A DNA stretch of 64,000 nucleotides, from contig CAWEWH010000003.1 of assembly GCA_963812775.1 (NCBI GenBank), forward strand, positions 1 through 64,000, given 5' to 3'. A program made the position numbers and the translations under genes. Under the pieces are notes generated by a model. The model saw only the letters and a list, made by a program, of their open reading frames with translations, made no database searches and had not been told where the DNA came from. This DNA comes from CAWEWH01 sp963812775 (GTDB taxonomy: Bacteria; Pseudomonadota; Alphaproteobacteria; Rhizobiales; Beijerinckiaceae). Each line of letters begins with the position of its first letter. Position 1 is the first letter of the stretch. This document shows, piece by piece, positions 52,147 through 60,850 of the stretch.

Positions 52147-53037
52147 ATGCCCGTCGAGATCGATTTCAACCCTCCCTTCGTGCTTGCCGAGCCGACGCGC
52201 CAGGTGGTGCCGGTGGTGTTCAACGCGCCGCATGCGGGCCGCGTCTATTCGGATGCCTTTCTGGCGGCCTCCCGGCTCGACGCGCTCAGCCTGCGCCGCT
52301 CCGAGGACGCGCATCGTGGATGCGCTCCTGGCCGGCGTCGTGGCGCTCGGCGCGCCCCTGATGTGCGCCCGCTTCCCGCGCGCCTTCCTCGATGTCAATC
52401 GCGAGCCCTACGAGCTCGATCCGCGCATGTTCGAGGGCCGCCTGCCGCCCTTCGCGAACACGCGCTCCATGCGCGTCGCCGGCGGCCTCGGCACCATCCC
52501 GCGCATCGTCGCCGACGGCCAGGAGATCTACGCCGACAAGATCCCCGTCGAGGAGGCGCTGCGGCGCATCGAGTGGCTCTACAAGCCCTATCACCGCGTC
52601 CTGCGCCACCTTCTGTCCCGCACCATGCGGAACTTCGGCAGCGCCATCCTGGTGGATTGCCATTCCATGCCGTCCACGAGTCTCGACGCGGGAGATACGG
52701 CGTGCGTGCCGACATCGTGCTCGGCGACCGCTACGGGACGAGCTGTGCCGCCGTCGTGACCGACAGGCTGGAGGCCGAGAGCGTGCGGCGCGGCTATACG
52801 GTCGTGCGCAACAAGCCCTATGCGGGCGGCTTCATCACCGAGCATTACGGCGAGCCGGCGGCGTCGCGCCACGCCGTCCAGATCGAGATCAACCGCGCGC
52901 TCTACATGGACGAGCGGACGCTGGAGCTGACCGATGGCTTCGGCCCGCTCATCGCCGACCTCGCGGCCATCTTTGCGGGCTTCGTCGCCGGCATCGCCGA
53001 CGACCTCATGCCCGGCAGCCGGATGGCCGCCGAGTAG
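52147..53037 (+). pseudogene. N-formylglutamate amidohydrolase with two compensating frameshifts
   Basis: Relative to the first frame (VVPVVFNAPHAGRVYSDAFL...LRRSED), one extra base between 52309 and 52315 moves translation to another frame (VDALLAGVVALGAPLMCARFPRAFLDVNREPYELD...VDCHSMPS). One lost base near 52676-52690 then returns it (RADIVLGDRYGTSCAAVV...). Corrected, it is about 296 aa, the normal length. Family members release formate from N-formylglutamate or related formyl compounds. As written it would be non-functional. Confidence 0.8.
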
Positions 53038-53064
53038 GACAACATCGACAAGAACAGGATCAAG

Positions 53065-53091
53065 AAAAAGGGCCGCACCGAAGTGCGGCCC
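53065..53091 (-). terminator. rho-independent terminator of the MmgR-like sRNA
   Basis: GGGCCGCAC, UUCG loop, GTGCGGCCC and TTTTTC on the minus strand. A 9-bp perfect stem. Confidence 0.92.
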
Positions 53092-53155
53092 AAGTCTAGG
53101 GAGGAAACGCCCAAGGAGGGCAGGCGATACCGTGAGGATCACGCTATCGCACCGC
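53065..53155 (-). ncRNA. mmgR: MmgR/suhB (alpha-r8)-type small RNA
   Basis: Minus-strand RNA of about 90 nt. 5' to 3': a long hairpin (53150-53124) with GCGATA/TATCGC and GTGA-TCC-TCAC, a GCCC-TCCTT-GGGC hairpin (53121-53109), the stretch TTTCCTCCCTAGACTT (53107-53092) and a terminator. The UUUCCUCCCU core is, from memory, the conserved single-stranded stretch of alpha-r8 sRNAs. MmgR of Sinorhizobium meliloti limits PHB storage. The Rfam family is named suhB after a neighbouring inositol monophosphatase gene, and such a gene lies here at 53300. The 5' end is approximate. Confidence 0.75.
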
Positions 53156-53299
53156 AACAATATCGCACCGCAACGCACAAAAAGCAAGTGTCGCCGGCCA
53201 ATCTTCGCAGCATTGGCGGGAGTGTGGCATTTCTGCATAGCGAGTTGATTGTAAACGCAAAACCGGCCGGAGAAGGGCATCCGAAGGGCTCACCTTTCC

Positions 53300-54082
53300 A
53301 TGACAGCTGTGGATTTCGCCGCCTTCGTCAACGAACTCGCAACCTTGTCAGGGCGGGCGATCCTGCCGTTCTTCCGCACCGCCATGACGACGGAGGACAA
53401 GGGCCGCGGCGGCGTCTTCGACCCGGTGACCGAGGCTGACAGGGCCGGCGAGGTCGCCATGCGGCAGATGATTCGCCGCACCTTCCCGGCCCACGGGGTG
53501 GTGGGCGAGGAGTTCGGCGAGGAGAACCCAGACGCCGAATATGTTTGGGTGCTCGATCCCATCGACGGCACCAAGTCGTTCATCTCGGGTCTGCCGGTCT
53601 GGGGCACGCTGATCGGCCTCTGCCGTTCCCGCCAGCCGGTGTTCGGCATGATGCACCAGCCGTTCACCAGCGAGCGGTTCTCCGGTGATGGCGCCAGCGC
53701 CGCCTATGCGGGACCCGGCGGCCGGCGGCCGTTGCGCACGCGCGCCTGCGCCTCCCTCGCGGAGGCGGTGCTGGCCACCACAAGCCCGCTCATGATGAGC
53801 GCCGCCGAGCGGGCAGCCTTCGAGGCGGTGCAGGGCGAAGCGCGGCTGACGCGCTTTGGCGGCGACTGCTACGCCTATTGCATGCTGGCCATGGGGCTCT
53901 TGGACCTGGTCGTCGAATCGAACCTCAAGCCCTACGACATTGTCGCCTTGATTCCGGTCATCGAAGGGGCCGGCGGCGTGGTGACCACCTGGACCGGCGA
54001 GCCAGCGGCCGGCGGCGGCGCCATCGTGGCGGCCGGCGACCGGCGCTTGCACGAGCTAGCCCTGAAGCGCCTCAACGGCTGA
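53300..54082 (+). CDS. IMPase-superfamily phosphatase (HisN/SuhB-like)
   Basis: A 260-aa phosphatase with VGEEFGEE (metal Glu), VLDPIDGTKSF (motif A) and LKPYDIVALIPVIEGAGG (motif B). The DPIDGTKSF form with an ALIP block favours histidinol-phosphatase-type or nucleotide-phosphatase members over inositol phosphatases, but this is not proof. It overlaps the 3' end of a convergent hydrolase gene by 27 bp. The MmgR-like sRNA is upstream on the opposite strand. Confidence 0.85.
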   Translation: MTAVDFAAFVNELATLSGRAILPFFRTAMTTEDKGRGGVFDPVTEADRAGEVAMRQMIRRTFPAHGVVGEEFGEENPDAEYVWVLDPIDGTKSFISGLPVWGTLIGLCRSRQPVFGMMHQPFTSERFSGDGASAAYAGPGGRRPLRTRACASLAEAVLATTSPLMMSAAERAAFEAVQGEARLTRFGGDCYAYCMLAMGLLDLVVESNLKPYDIVALIPVIEGAGGVVTTWTGEPAAGGGAIVAAGDRRLHELALKRLNG

Positions 54083-55063
54083 TTGCGGAGCCGTCGCCGA
54101 CCCGGGCACGAAGGCGTCGAACGCCGCCCAGAAGGCGTCGCGGATTTGATCCTGCTCCATGAGAATCTCGTGGCGGGCGCCCGGGATGACGATGGCGCGG
54201 CCGGTCTTGAGGCGGGCCGCGAAGCGCTCGACGGCTGGCGTCGACACCACCGGATCTTCGCCCGCCGCGATCACCAGGCTCGGCGTGGTGATGGCTGTCG
54301 CAAAGCGCGGGCTCTCGAACGCCGCCATGCAGCGGAAGGCGGCATCGATCCAGGCAACGGTCGGATCGCCGATTGCAAGATGTGGGGCCGACGTGGCGAT
54401 CAACGCGTTGCGGGCATAGCGCACCGGATCGGTGCTCAGCCGGTTGCCCGGGAAAGGCTTGGTGGCGATCGAGGTGGCGCCGCCCCCCGGAATGAAGCTC
54501 GCGCCGAAGCCGAGACCGTCGAGTGCCTCCATCAACAGCCAGGACAGGCGCGGCACCTTGACGAAGGCGATGCGCACCATCGGGGCGATCGCCACGAACC
54601 GCTCGAAGCGAACGATGCGCTCGTCGAGGGCGTGGAAGGTGATGGCGGCGCCCATCGAGTGGGCAAGCGCGAAGACCGGCTGCGGACAATGCGGGCCGAT
54701 CACCTGGCTCATGACCGCTTCGAGGTCGCGGAAATAAAGCGTGAAATCGTCGACATGGCCCTTGCGGGGGTTCTCGAGGTCGCGCTCCGAGCCTCCCTGC
54801 CCGCGCCAGTCGAACGTCACGACGGCGAAGCCGCGGCGGCGCAGCTCGCCGACGGTCTCGAAATACTTCTCGATGAATTCCGCCCGCCCCTGCATCAGGC
54901 ACACCGTGCCCCGCGGCTGGCCGGTGGCGTTCCACCGCACCACGCGCAAGGCGCGGCGATCGGCCGTCATGATACGCATGACATTCGACTCGCTGGGGAT
55001 CGGGTTATCGGGGGTGACGAAGAGGTCCAAGGATGCTTCCGAGTGCGGCGCGCGGCGATACAA
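54056..55063 (-). CDS. lysophospholipase-like alpha/beta hydrolase
   Basis: A hydrolase of the S33/monoglyceride-lipase type. GTVCLMQGRAEFIEKYFETVGEL and FDWRGQGGSERD are typical of PldB-like enzymes. The elbow is FALAHSMGAAI, with Ala instead of the first Gly of GxSxG. The acid is in AAGEDPVV and the His in IPGARHEI. The listed TTG start (55063) gives 335 aa. TTG 55030 or ATG 54979 are possible, and the family-like DLFVTPDNPIP before ATG 54979 supports an upstream non-ATG start. Convergent overlap with the phosphatase gene. Confidence 0.83.
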   Translation of the reverse strand: MYRRAPHSEASLDLFVTPDNPIPSESNVMRIMTADRRALRVVRWNATGQPRGTVCLMQGRAEFIEKYFETVGELRRRGFAVVTFDWRGQGGSERDLENPRKGHVDDFTLYFRDLEAVMSQVIGPHCPQPVFALAHSMGAAITFHALDERIVRFERFVAIAPMVRIAFVKVPRLSWLLMEALDGLGFGASFIPGGGATSIATKPFPGNRLSTDPVRYARNALIATSAPHLAIGDPTVAWIDAAFRCMAAFESPRFATAITTPSLVIAAGEDPVVSTPAVERFAARLKTGRAIVIPGARHEILMEQDQIRDAFWAAFDAFVPGSATAPQSAVEALQG

Positions 55064-55142
55064 CCATTCTGACAGGATTTACCAAACGAAAAGTGTCTTT
55101 CCACTCACCCCGGCGGCGCATGATTCCCCAGCGCTGCATCCC

Positions 55143-55171
55143 CTTGAAAGCGACCTTCCGGCCCCTATCTG
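55143..55171 (+). promoter_or_regulatory. RpoH (sigma-32) heat-shock promoter of hsp20
   Basis: CTTG at 55143-55146, 17 bp, then CCTATCTG (55164-55171). This fits the alphaproteobacterial RpoH pattern CTTG-N17/18-CYTATNT-G exactly and lies about 105-135 bp before the hsp20 start. Confidence 0.8.
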
Positions 55172-55176
55172 ACGGC

Positions 55177-55276
55177 TGTGCAGGCCCCTTGGCTGCACAT
55201 GACTGAAACGCCCGCGCTCACTGGTTTCTGGCTACCGAGGCGGGCTCCTGCATGTCGCTTCATAGGAGGATATGCC
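55177..55276 (+). promoter_or_regulatory. ROSE-type RNA thermometer in the hsp20 5' UTR
   Basis: Three successive hairpins: TGTGCAG/CTGCACA (55177-55199), GCCCGC/GCGGGC (55210-55245), and a terminal one in which TCGCT (55255-55259) faces AGGAG (55264-55268) of the Shine-Dalgarno, closed by GCAT/ATGC. The UYGCU motif opposite AGGAG is the signature of ROSE elements, which melt on heating to free the ribosome site. Confidence 0.78.
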
Positions 55277-55732
55277 ATGCGACAATTCGATCTTGCTCCC
55301 CTTTATCGCTCGACCGTCGGCTTCGATGGTCTGTTTTCCATGCTCGACAAGCTGACCACGCTCGAGAGCGCCCCCACCTATCCGCCGTACAACATCGAGC
55401 GCACCGGCGAGAACGCCTACCGCATCACCGTGGCGGTCGCCGGCTTCGGCGAGGACGAGCTTTCCATCGTCGTGAAGGAGAACGCCCTCACCATCGGCGG
55501 CGAGAAGAAGGCGGCCGAGAACGGCGGCAGCGCCGAGGTGCTCTATCAGGGCATCGCCTCGCGGGCCTTCGAGCGCCGCTTTCAGCTGGCCGATCACGTC
55601 CAGGTGAAGGGCGCCAAGCTCGAGAACGGGCTCTTGCATGTCGACCTCGTGCGCGAGGTGCCAGAGGCCAAGAAGCCGCGCCAGATCCCGATCGGCGACG
55701 CCACCAAGTTCGTGGACAGGAAGGCCGCCTAG
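55277..55732 (+). CDS. small heat-shock protein, Hsp20/alpha-crystallin family
   Basis: A 151-aa holdase chaperone. MRQFDLAPLYRSTVGFDGLF is followed by the alpha-crystallin domain: YPPYNIERTGENAYRITVAV, AGFGEDELSIVVKENALTI, YQGIASRAFERRFQLADHV and LENGLLHVDLVREVPE. This is the IbpA/HspA type of rhizobia. The AGGAGG at 55264-55269 is inside the ROSE hairpin. Regulation is thus doubly heat-dependent, through RpoH and the thermometer. Confidence 0.95.
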   Translation: MRQFDLAPLYRSTVGFDGLFSMLDKLTTLESAPTYPPYNIERTGENAYRITVAVAGFGEDELSIVVKENALTIGGEKKAAENGGSAEVLYQGIASRAFERRFQLADHVQVKGAKLENGLLHVDLVREVPEAKKPRQIPIGDATKFVDRKAA

Positions 55733-55762
55733 GACCGCCATCGTTCGACGGTTTGAATGACG

Positions 55763-55795
55763 AAGGGCGCTCCGTTGGAGCGCCCTTTTGTTTCG
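55763..55795 (+). terminator. rho-independent terminator of hsp20
   Basis: GGGCGCTCC, GTT loop, GGAGCGCCC, then TTTTGTTTC. It is 33 bp after the stop. Confidence 0.92.
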
Positions 55796-56089
55796 CCTTT
55801 CGTTCCCGCTCCACGAACTCCGGGCCAAGGCTGCCTGAAATACCGCCACCGCAAGGCCGGGACCGGCTGTACCAAAGTGTCTATCGCCGGTGACACGGCC
55901 GTGCGCAGCCGCTAACATGCGCCGGGCGCCCGAGCCGAAAGGCTTGGGTGACGAAGCGCGATGACCGAAACGCGGCGAACGAAGGCCGGGACGGTCGACC
56001 AGTGGGGCTACAGTGCAAGCAAGCCGAACGACACGGCGCGCCAGCTTGCGCGCGCAGAGAGATGATTTGCCGACGCGCGAGGCGCGTGC
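55796..56089. other. intergenic region upstream of the liv operon
   Basis: A gap of 294 bp with no gene I can support. The promoter of the livG operon should be here, but I see no clear sigma-70 or operator pattern. Confidence 0.5.
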
Positions 56090-56887
56090 ATGAGCCCCGT
56101 TCCGGAGGCTGCCTCGCGCACCGATGCCCGGCTGTCGCTCAGCGGCGTATCGAAGCGCTTCGGCGGCGTCACGGCGGTCGAGGGGGTCTCGATCGATGTT
56201 CCCGACGGACGCATCCTGTCGATCATCGGGCCGAATGGCGCCGGCAAGACGACGCTCTTGAACATGATCTCGGGCTTCTACAAGCCCGACGCCGGCCGCA
56301 TCACCCTCGAAGGCGTCGACATCAGCAGGAAGCCGCCCTACGAGGTGGCGGCCCTCGGCATTGCCCGCACCTTCCAGAACATCGCCCTGTTCAGCGGCCT
56401 GTCCGTCCTCGACAATCTCATGCTCGGCCGCCACGTGCGCATGCGCGCCGGGGTCCTCCAGAGCGTCATCTATTGGGGCCTCGCCTCGCGCGAAGAGGTC
56501 GCCCATCGCGAAGTCTGCGAGGAGCTCATTGAGTTTCTCAAGCTCGAGGACCTGCGCAAGCAGCCGACCGGAGCGCTCGCCTACGGCTTGCGCAAGCGCG
56601 TCGAGCTCGGCCGGGCGCTGGCGCTCGAGCCGAGCGTCCTGCTTCTCGACGAACCGATGGGCGGCATGAATCAGGACGAGAAAGAGGACATGGCGCGCTA
56701 CATCCTGGACGTGAACCTGGAGCGCGGCATCACGGTGGTGCTCATCGAGCACGACATGGGCGTGGTCATGGACATTTCCGACCGCGTCGTCGTCCTCGAC
56801 CGCGGCCGCAAGATCGCCGAGGGCGCGCCCAGCGAAGTTCAGAACAACCCGGCCGTCATCCAGGCCTATCTTGGGACCAAGCAATGA
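56090..56887 (+). CDS. branched-chain-type ABC transporter ATP-binding protein (LivG-like)
   Basis: A 265-aa ATPase of the HAAT (LivG) class: Walker A GPNGAGKTT, the Q-loop IARTFQNIALF, signature region LAYGLRKRVELGRALAL and Walker B LLLDEPMGGMN. Works with LivF, LivH, LivM and a binding protein. Its TGA overlaps the ATG of the embedded acyl-CoA synthetase gene, so solute import and CoA activation are co-expressed. Confidence 0.92.
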   Translation: MSPVPEAASRTDARLSLSGVSKRFGGVTAVEGVSIDVPDGRILSIIGPNGAGKTTLLNMISGFYKPDAGRITLEGVDISRKPPYEVAALGIARTFQNIALFSGLSVLDNLMLGRHVRMRAGVLQSVIYWGLASREEVAHREVCEELIEFLKLEDLRKQPTGALAYGLRKRVELGRALALEPSVLLLDEPMGGMNQDEKEDMARYILDVNLERGITVVLIEHDMGVVMDISDRVVVLDRGRKIAEGAPSEVQNNPAVIQAYLGTKQ

Positions 56888-58832
56888 CCAGCAAAGGCCA
56901 GCCTGCCTCCGCCGCTGACGGCGCCACGCTGCCGCAACTGCTCGCCCGCAACGCCAGCGCCTTCGGCAGCGAGCCCGGCATGCGCGCCAAGGATCGCGGC
57001 ATCTGGCGCACCGTCAGCTGGCAGCAATATCACGACAACGTCCGCGACGTGGCGCTCGGACTTGCCGCGCTCGGCTTTGGCCGCGGCGACAAGCTGTCGG
57101 TGATCGGCGACAATCGGCCAAGTCTCTACTGGGCCCAGCTCGCCGCCCAGGCGCTCGGCGGCCTTTCGGTGCCGGTCTACCAGGACGCCATCGCGTCCGA
57201 GCTCGTCTATGTGCTCAACCACGCCGAGGTCTCGGTGATCATCGCCGAGGACCAGGAACAGGTCGACAAGGTGCTGTCGCTCAAGGGCGAGTTGCCGAAG
57301 CTGCGGGCGCTCATCTACGACGATCCGCGCGGCCTGACGCGGTACGGCGAGCCTTGCTCAAGTCCTTCGAGGCTCTGCAGACGGCCGGACGCTCCTTCGG
57401 GACGCAGAACCCCGGCTACTTCGAGAGGGAGCTTGCCGCCGGACGGTCCAACGACGTCGCCATGATCGGCTATACGTCGGGCACCACCGGCCGTCCCAAA
57501 GGCGCGCTCCTCACCCACAGCAACATCATCTCGACGGCCGAGAGCTATCTCGCGGTTGAGCCGGCGCGGCGCGGCGACAACTGGCTCGCCTACTTGCCGA
57601 TGGCCTGGGCGGGCGACGTCCTCTACTCGCTCGGCACCGCGCTGGTGGCCGGCATCACCATCAACTGTCCGGAAAGTCCCGAGACCGTGCAGCGCGATCT
57701 GCGCGAGCTCGGCCCGCATGGCATCGTCGCGCCGCCGCGCATCTGGGAAACGCTGCTGACCCAGCTCCAGGTCAAGTCGGCGGACGCCTCCGCCTTGAAG
57801 CGCCGCATCTACGGCTATTTCCGCGCCGTGGCCGAGCGCCGCGAATTGCTGTTGAGCGATGGCAAGCCGGTGGCATGGACCGACGCGCTTGCCTATCGGC
57901 TGGGCGAGTTCCTCGTCTACGGGCCGGTCCGCGATCAGCTTGGCTTGCGCATGGCGCGCGTCTGCCTCACCGGCGGTGCGCCTCTCGGCGCCGACACGTT
58001 CCGCTTCTTCCGCTCCTTCGGCATCAACCTCAAGCAGATCTACGGCGCCACCGAATGCGCGCTCGTGTCGCTGCAGCGCAACGACAAGGTCGATCCCAAC
58101 ACCGTCGGCCTGCCGCTGCCCGGCTGCGAAGTGCGCATCGGATCGGGCGGCGAGCTCGAGGTCCGCAGCCCCGCCGTCTTCGTCGGCTACTACAAGCAGG
58201 ACGACGCCACCCGCGAGGTGCGCACCACCGACGGCTGGCTGAAGACCGGCGACGCCGCCCTCCTCGACCCGCAAGGCCAATTGGCGATCATCGATCGCGC
58301 CAAGGACGTGGGCAAGCTCGACGACGGAACGCCCTTCGCGCCGCAATTCATCGAGAACAAGCTGAAGTTCAGCCCCTTCATCCGCGAGGCGGTGGCCTTT
58401 GGCGACGGGCGTCCGTGTGTCGTCGCCATGGTGGCGATCGATCTGACGACGGCGGGCGGCTGGGCGGAACGGCAAGGCCTCGTCTATACGAGCTTCACCG
58501 ATCTCAGCCGCAAACCCGAGATGGCGCGGCTCATCGGCCAGGAGATCGGCAAGATCAATGCGACGCTGCCGGAGGCGCTGCGCGTGCGTCGCTATCTCCT
58601 CCTGCTCAAGGACCTCGAGGCCGACGATGCCGAGATGACGCGCACGCGCAAGGTGCGCCGCCGTTTCGTCGCCGAGAAATACAGCAATGTCGTCGAGGCT
58701 TTCTATGCCGGCGCCCCCGAGGTGAATGTCACCACCGAGATCACCTTCGAGGACGGCCGCAAGAGCACGCTGCAGGCGCTGATCGTCATCCACGGCGAGG
58801 CGCCTGCGGCGCCCTCCCTCAAGGCGGCCTGA
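56884..58832 (+). pseudogene. long-chain-type acyl-CoA synthetase within the liv operon, one-base deletion
   Basis: AMP-binding enzyme. The 5' part (NASAFGSEPGMRAKDRGIWRT, GDKLSVIGDNRPSLYWAQL, IYDDPRGLTRYGEP) is in one frame. The rest (LLKSFEALQTAGRSF, IGYTSGTTGRPKGALLTHSN, YGATECALVSLQ, DGWLKTGDAALLD, ADDAEMTRTRKVRRRFVAEKY) is in another. A base is missing between 57353 and 57354. With it restored the protein is 649 aa, the usual size. It probably activates the acid imported by the flanking transporter. Whether the deletion is real cannot be told. Confidence 0.87.
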
Positions 58833-58844
58833 GCGGAGCGGAGC

Positions 58845-59765
58845 ATGTGGGAGGAACTCGACTTCATCATTGCGCTCCTCGCGAGCGGCGTTTCCATCGG
58901 GTTGATGTACTCGCTGATCGCGCTGGGCTTCGTCCTCGTCTACAAGGCCACCGAGGCGATCAACTTCGCGCAAGGCGAGTTCGTCATGTTCGCCGGCTAC
59001 GTGATGGCGGCGGGGCTTGCGCTGGCCGGCCTGCCGGTGCTCGGCGCCATTGTCGGCACCATCCTGGTGATGATTGCCTTCGGGTTCGCGCTCGAGCGCA
59101 CCGTGCTGCGCTCGCTGCTCGGCCGTCCCATCGTTGCGGTCATCATGGCCACCATCGGGCTCGGCGCCGTGATCCGCGGCCTGATGCCACTGCTATTCGG
59201 ACCCGAGTCGCAGTCCCTGCCGCTACCGGTCGGCGACGAGCCCTTGGCGGTGGGACCGGCCTCGATACCGCAGCTGCAGGCCGTCGGCGTCGTCGTGACG
59301 CTGGCTTTTTTTGCGGCCTTCACGTGGTTCTTCCGCAAGAGCCGCATGGGCGTCGCCATGCGCGCCGTGGCCGACAACCAGCAGGTTGCCATGGCGATGG
59401 GAATCAATGTCGAGCGCTACTTCGCCCTCGCCTGGGCGATGGCCGGCATTGTCGCGGCGGTGAGCGGCATCGTCTGGGGGGGCATGCTCGGCATCCACTC
59501 GCAGCTCGCCGTCGTCGGCCTCAAGGTGTTCCCGGTGGTGATCCTCGGCGGCCTCGACTCGATTGCCGGTGCCATCGTGGGCGGCCTCATCGTCGGTGTC
59601 GTTGAAAGCCTCGCGGCCGGCTACCTCGATCCCTATGTGGGCGGCGGCACCAAGGACTTCGCGCCCTACGTGCTGATGATCGTGGCGCTGATGTTCAAGC
59701 CCTACGGTATTTTCGGCAGAACGCAAGATCGAGCGGGTGTGAGGCCGGAACATGCTGCATCGTGA
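58845..59765 (+). CDS. branched-chain-type ABC permease, LivH-like
   Basis: A 306-aa permease with about eight helices. It begins LDFIIALLASGVSIGLMYSL and has IALGFVLVYKATEAINFAQGEFVMFAGY and VILGGLDSIAGAIVGGLIVGV, the LivH hallmarks. It overlaps livM by 14 bp. Confidence 0.93.
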   Translation: MWEELDFIIALLASGVSIGLMYSLIALGFVLVYKATEAINFAQGEFVMFAGYVMAAGLALAGLPVLGAIVGTILVMIAFGFALERTVLRSLLGRPIVAVIMATIGLGAVIRGLMPLLFGPESQSLPLPVGDEPLAVGPASIPQLQAVGVVVTLAFFAAFTWFFRKSRMGVAMRAVADNQQVAMAMGINVERYFALAWAMAGIVAAVSGIVWGGMLGIHSQLAVVGLKVFPVVILGGLDSIAGAIVGGLIVGVVESLAAGYLDPYVGGGTKDFAPYVLMIVALMFKPYGIFGRTQDRAGVRPEHAAS

Positions 59766-60819
59766 GGCCGGTGTCTTCAAGACCACCTACGCGGCCGATA
59801 TGGCGCTCTACCCGCTGCCGATCGCGCGCTGGAGCGTCGCGGCCTTCTTCGTCCTCTTCGCCGTCATCGCGCCGCTCGCCTTGGACGGCTACTACCTGTC
59901 CATCATCAATCTCGTTCTCATCGCCATCGTCGGGGCGCTCGGGCTCAACATCCTCGTGGGCTACACCGGCCAGATTTCTGTCGGCCACGCGGCCTTCATG
60001 TCGGTCGGCGCCTACACGGCCGCCAACCTCGCGGTAAAGCTCGGCCTGCCGTTCTGGATCACGCTGCCGGCCGGCGGCCTGATGGCGGCGCTGATCGGCG
60101 CCATCGTCGGCGTCCCGAGTCTGCGCATCAAGGGCCTCTATCTCGCCATTGCGACGCTGGCCGGCCAGCTCATCATCGAATGGACCATCAACCACGTGCC
60201 GGCGATTTCGGGCGGCGCGCAGGCATCCATCATCGTGCCGCGCCCCTCCCTCTTCGGCTACGAATTGAAGACGCAGGGCCAGCTCTACTTCTTCCTGCTG
60301 TTCTTCGCGGTCGTCGCCATCGTGGCGACCCTCAACATCGTACGCAGCCGTCTCGGCCGCGCCTTCGTGGCGATCCGCGACCAGGACATCGCCGCCGAGA
60401 TCATCGGCATCAACATCTTCCGCTACAAGCTGATCGCCTTCGCCATCTCGTCGTTCTATGCCGGCGTCTGCGGGGTGCTCTACACCTACTATCTCGGCAT
60501 CGCCAATTACGAGCAGTTCCAGATCGGCGTCTCCATCGACTACCTCGCCATGATCATCATTGGCGGCCTGGGTTCGGTGCTCGGCTCGATCCTGGGGGCC
60601 GCCTTCGTGACCCTGCTGCCCATCGTGATCCGCTGGATCATGGAGGGGTTCGGGGGCTTGTTCTTCAACACTGCCGAGCTGTCGAGCATCATCGCCAGCC
60701 TGCGCCTGGTCATTTTCGGGTTGCTGATCATCGTTTTCCTTGTGCTGGAGCCGGAAGGACTTAACCGCCTCTGGCGAAACATCCGGAATTACTTCCGGAC
60801 CTGGCCCTTCTCGTACTAG
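59752..60819 (+). CDS. branched-chain-type ABC permease, LivM-like
   Basis: A 355-aa permease with about ten helices. Typical features are ALGLNILVGYTGQISVGHAA, LRIKGLYLAIATLAGQLI, and FVAIRDQDIAAEIIGINIFRYKL. The start lies inside livH, indicating translational coupling. The helical end ...LEPEGLNRLWRNIRNYF is followed 31 bp later by the binding-protein gene. Confidence 0.93.
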   Translation: MLHREAGVFKTTYAADMALYPLPIARWSVAAFFVLFAVIAPLALDGYYLSIINLVLIAIVGALGLNILVGYTGQISVGHAAFMSVGAYTAANLAVKLGLPFWITLPAGGLMAALIGAIVGVPSLRIKGLYLAIATLAGQLIIEWTINHVPAISGGAQASIIVPRPSLFGYELKTQGQLYFFLLFFAVVAIVATLNIVRSRLGRAFVAIRDQDIAAEIIGINIFRYKLIAFAISSFYAGVCGVLYTYYLGIANYEQFQIGVSIDYLAMIIIGGLGSVLGSILGAAFVTLLPIVIRWIMEGFGGLFFNTAELSSIIASLRLVIFGLLIIVFLVLEPEGLNRLWRNIRNYFRTWPFSY

Positions 60820-60850
60820 AGTGAATCCACCAACCAGGGAGGTTGACCCC

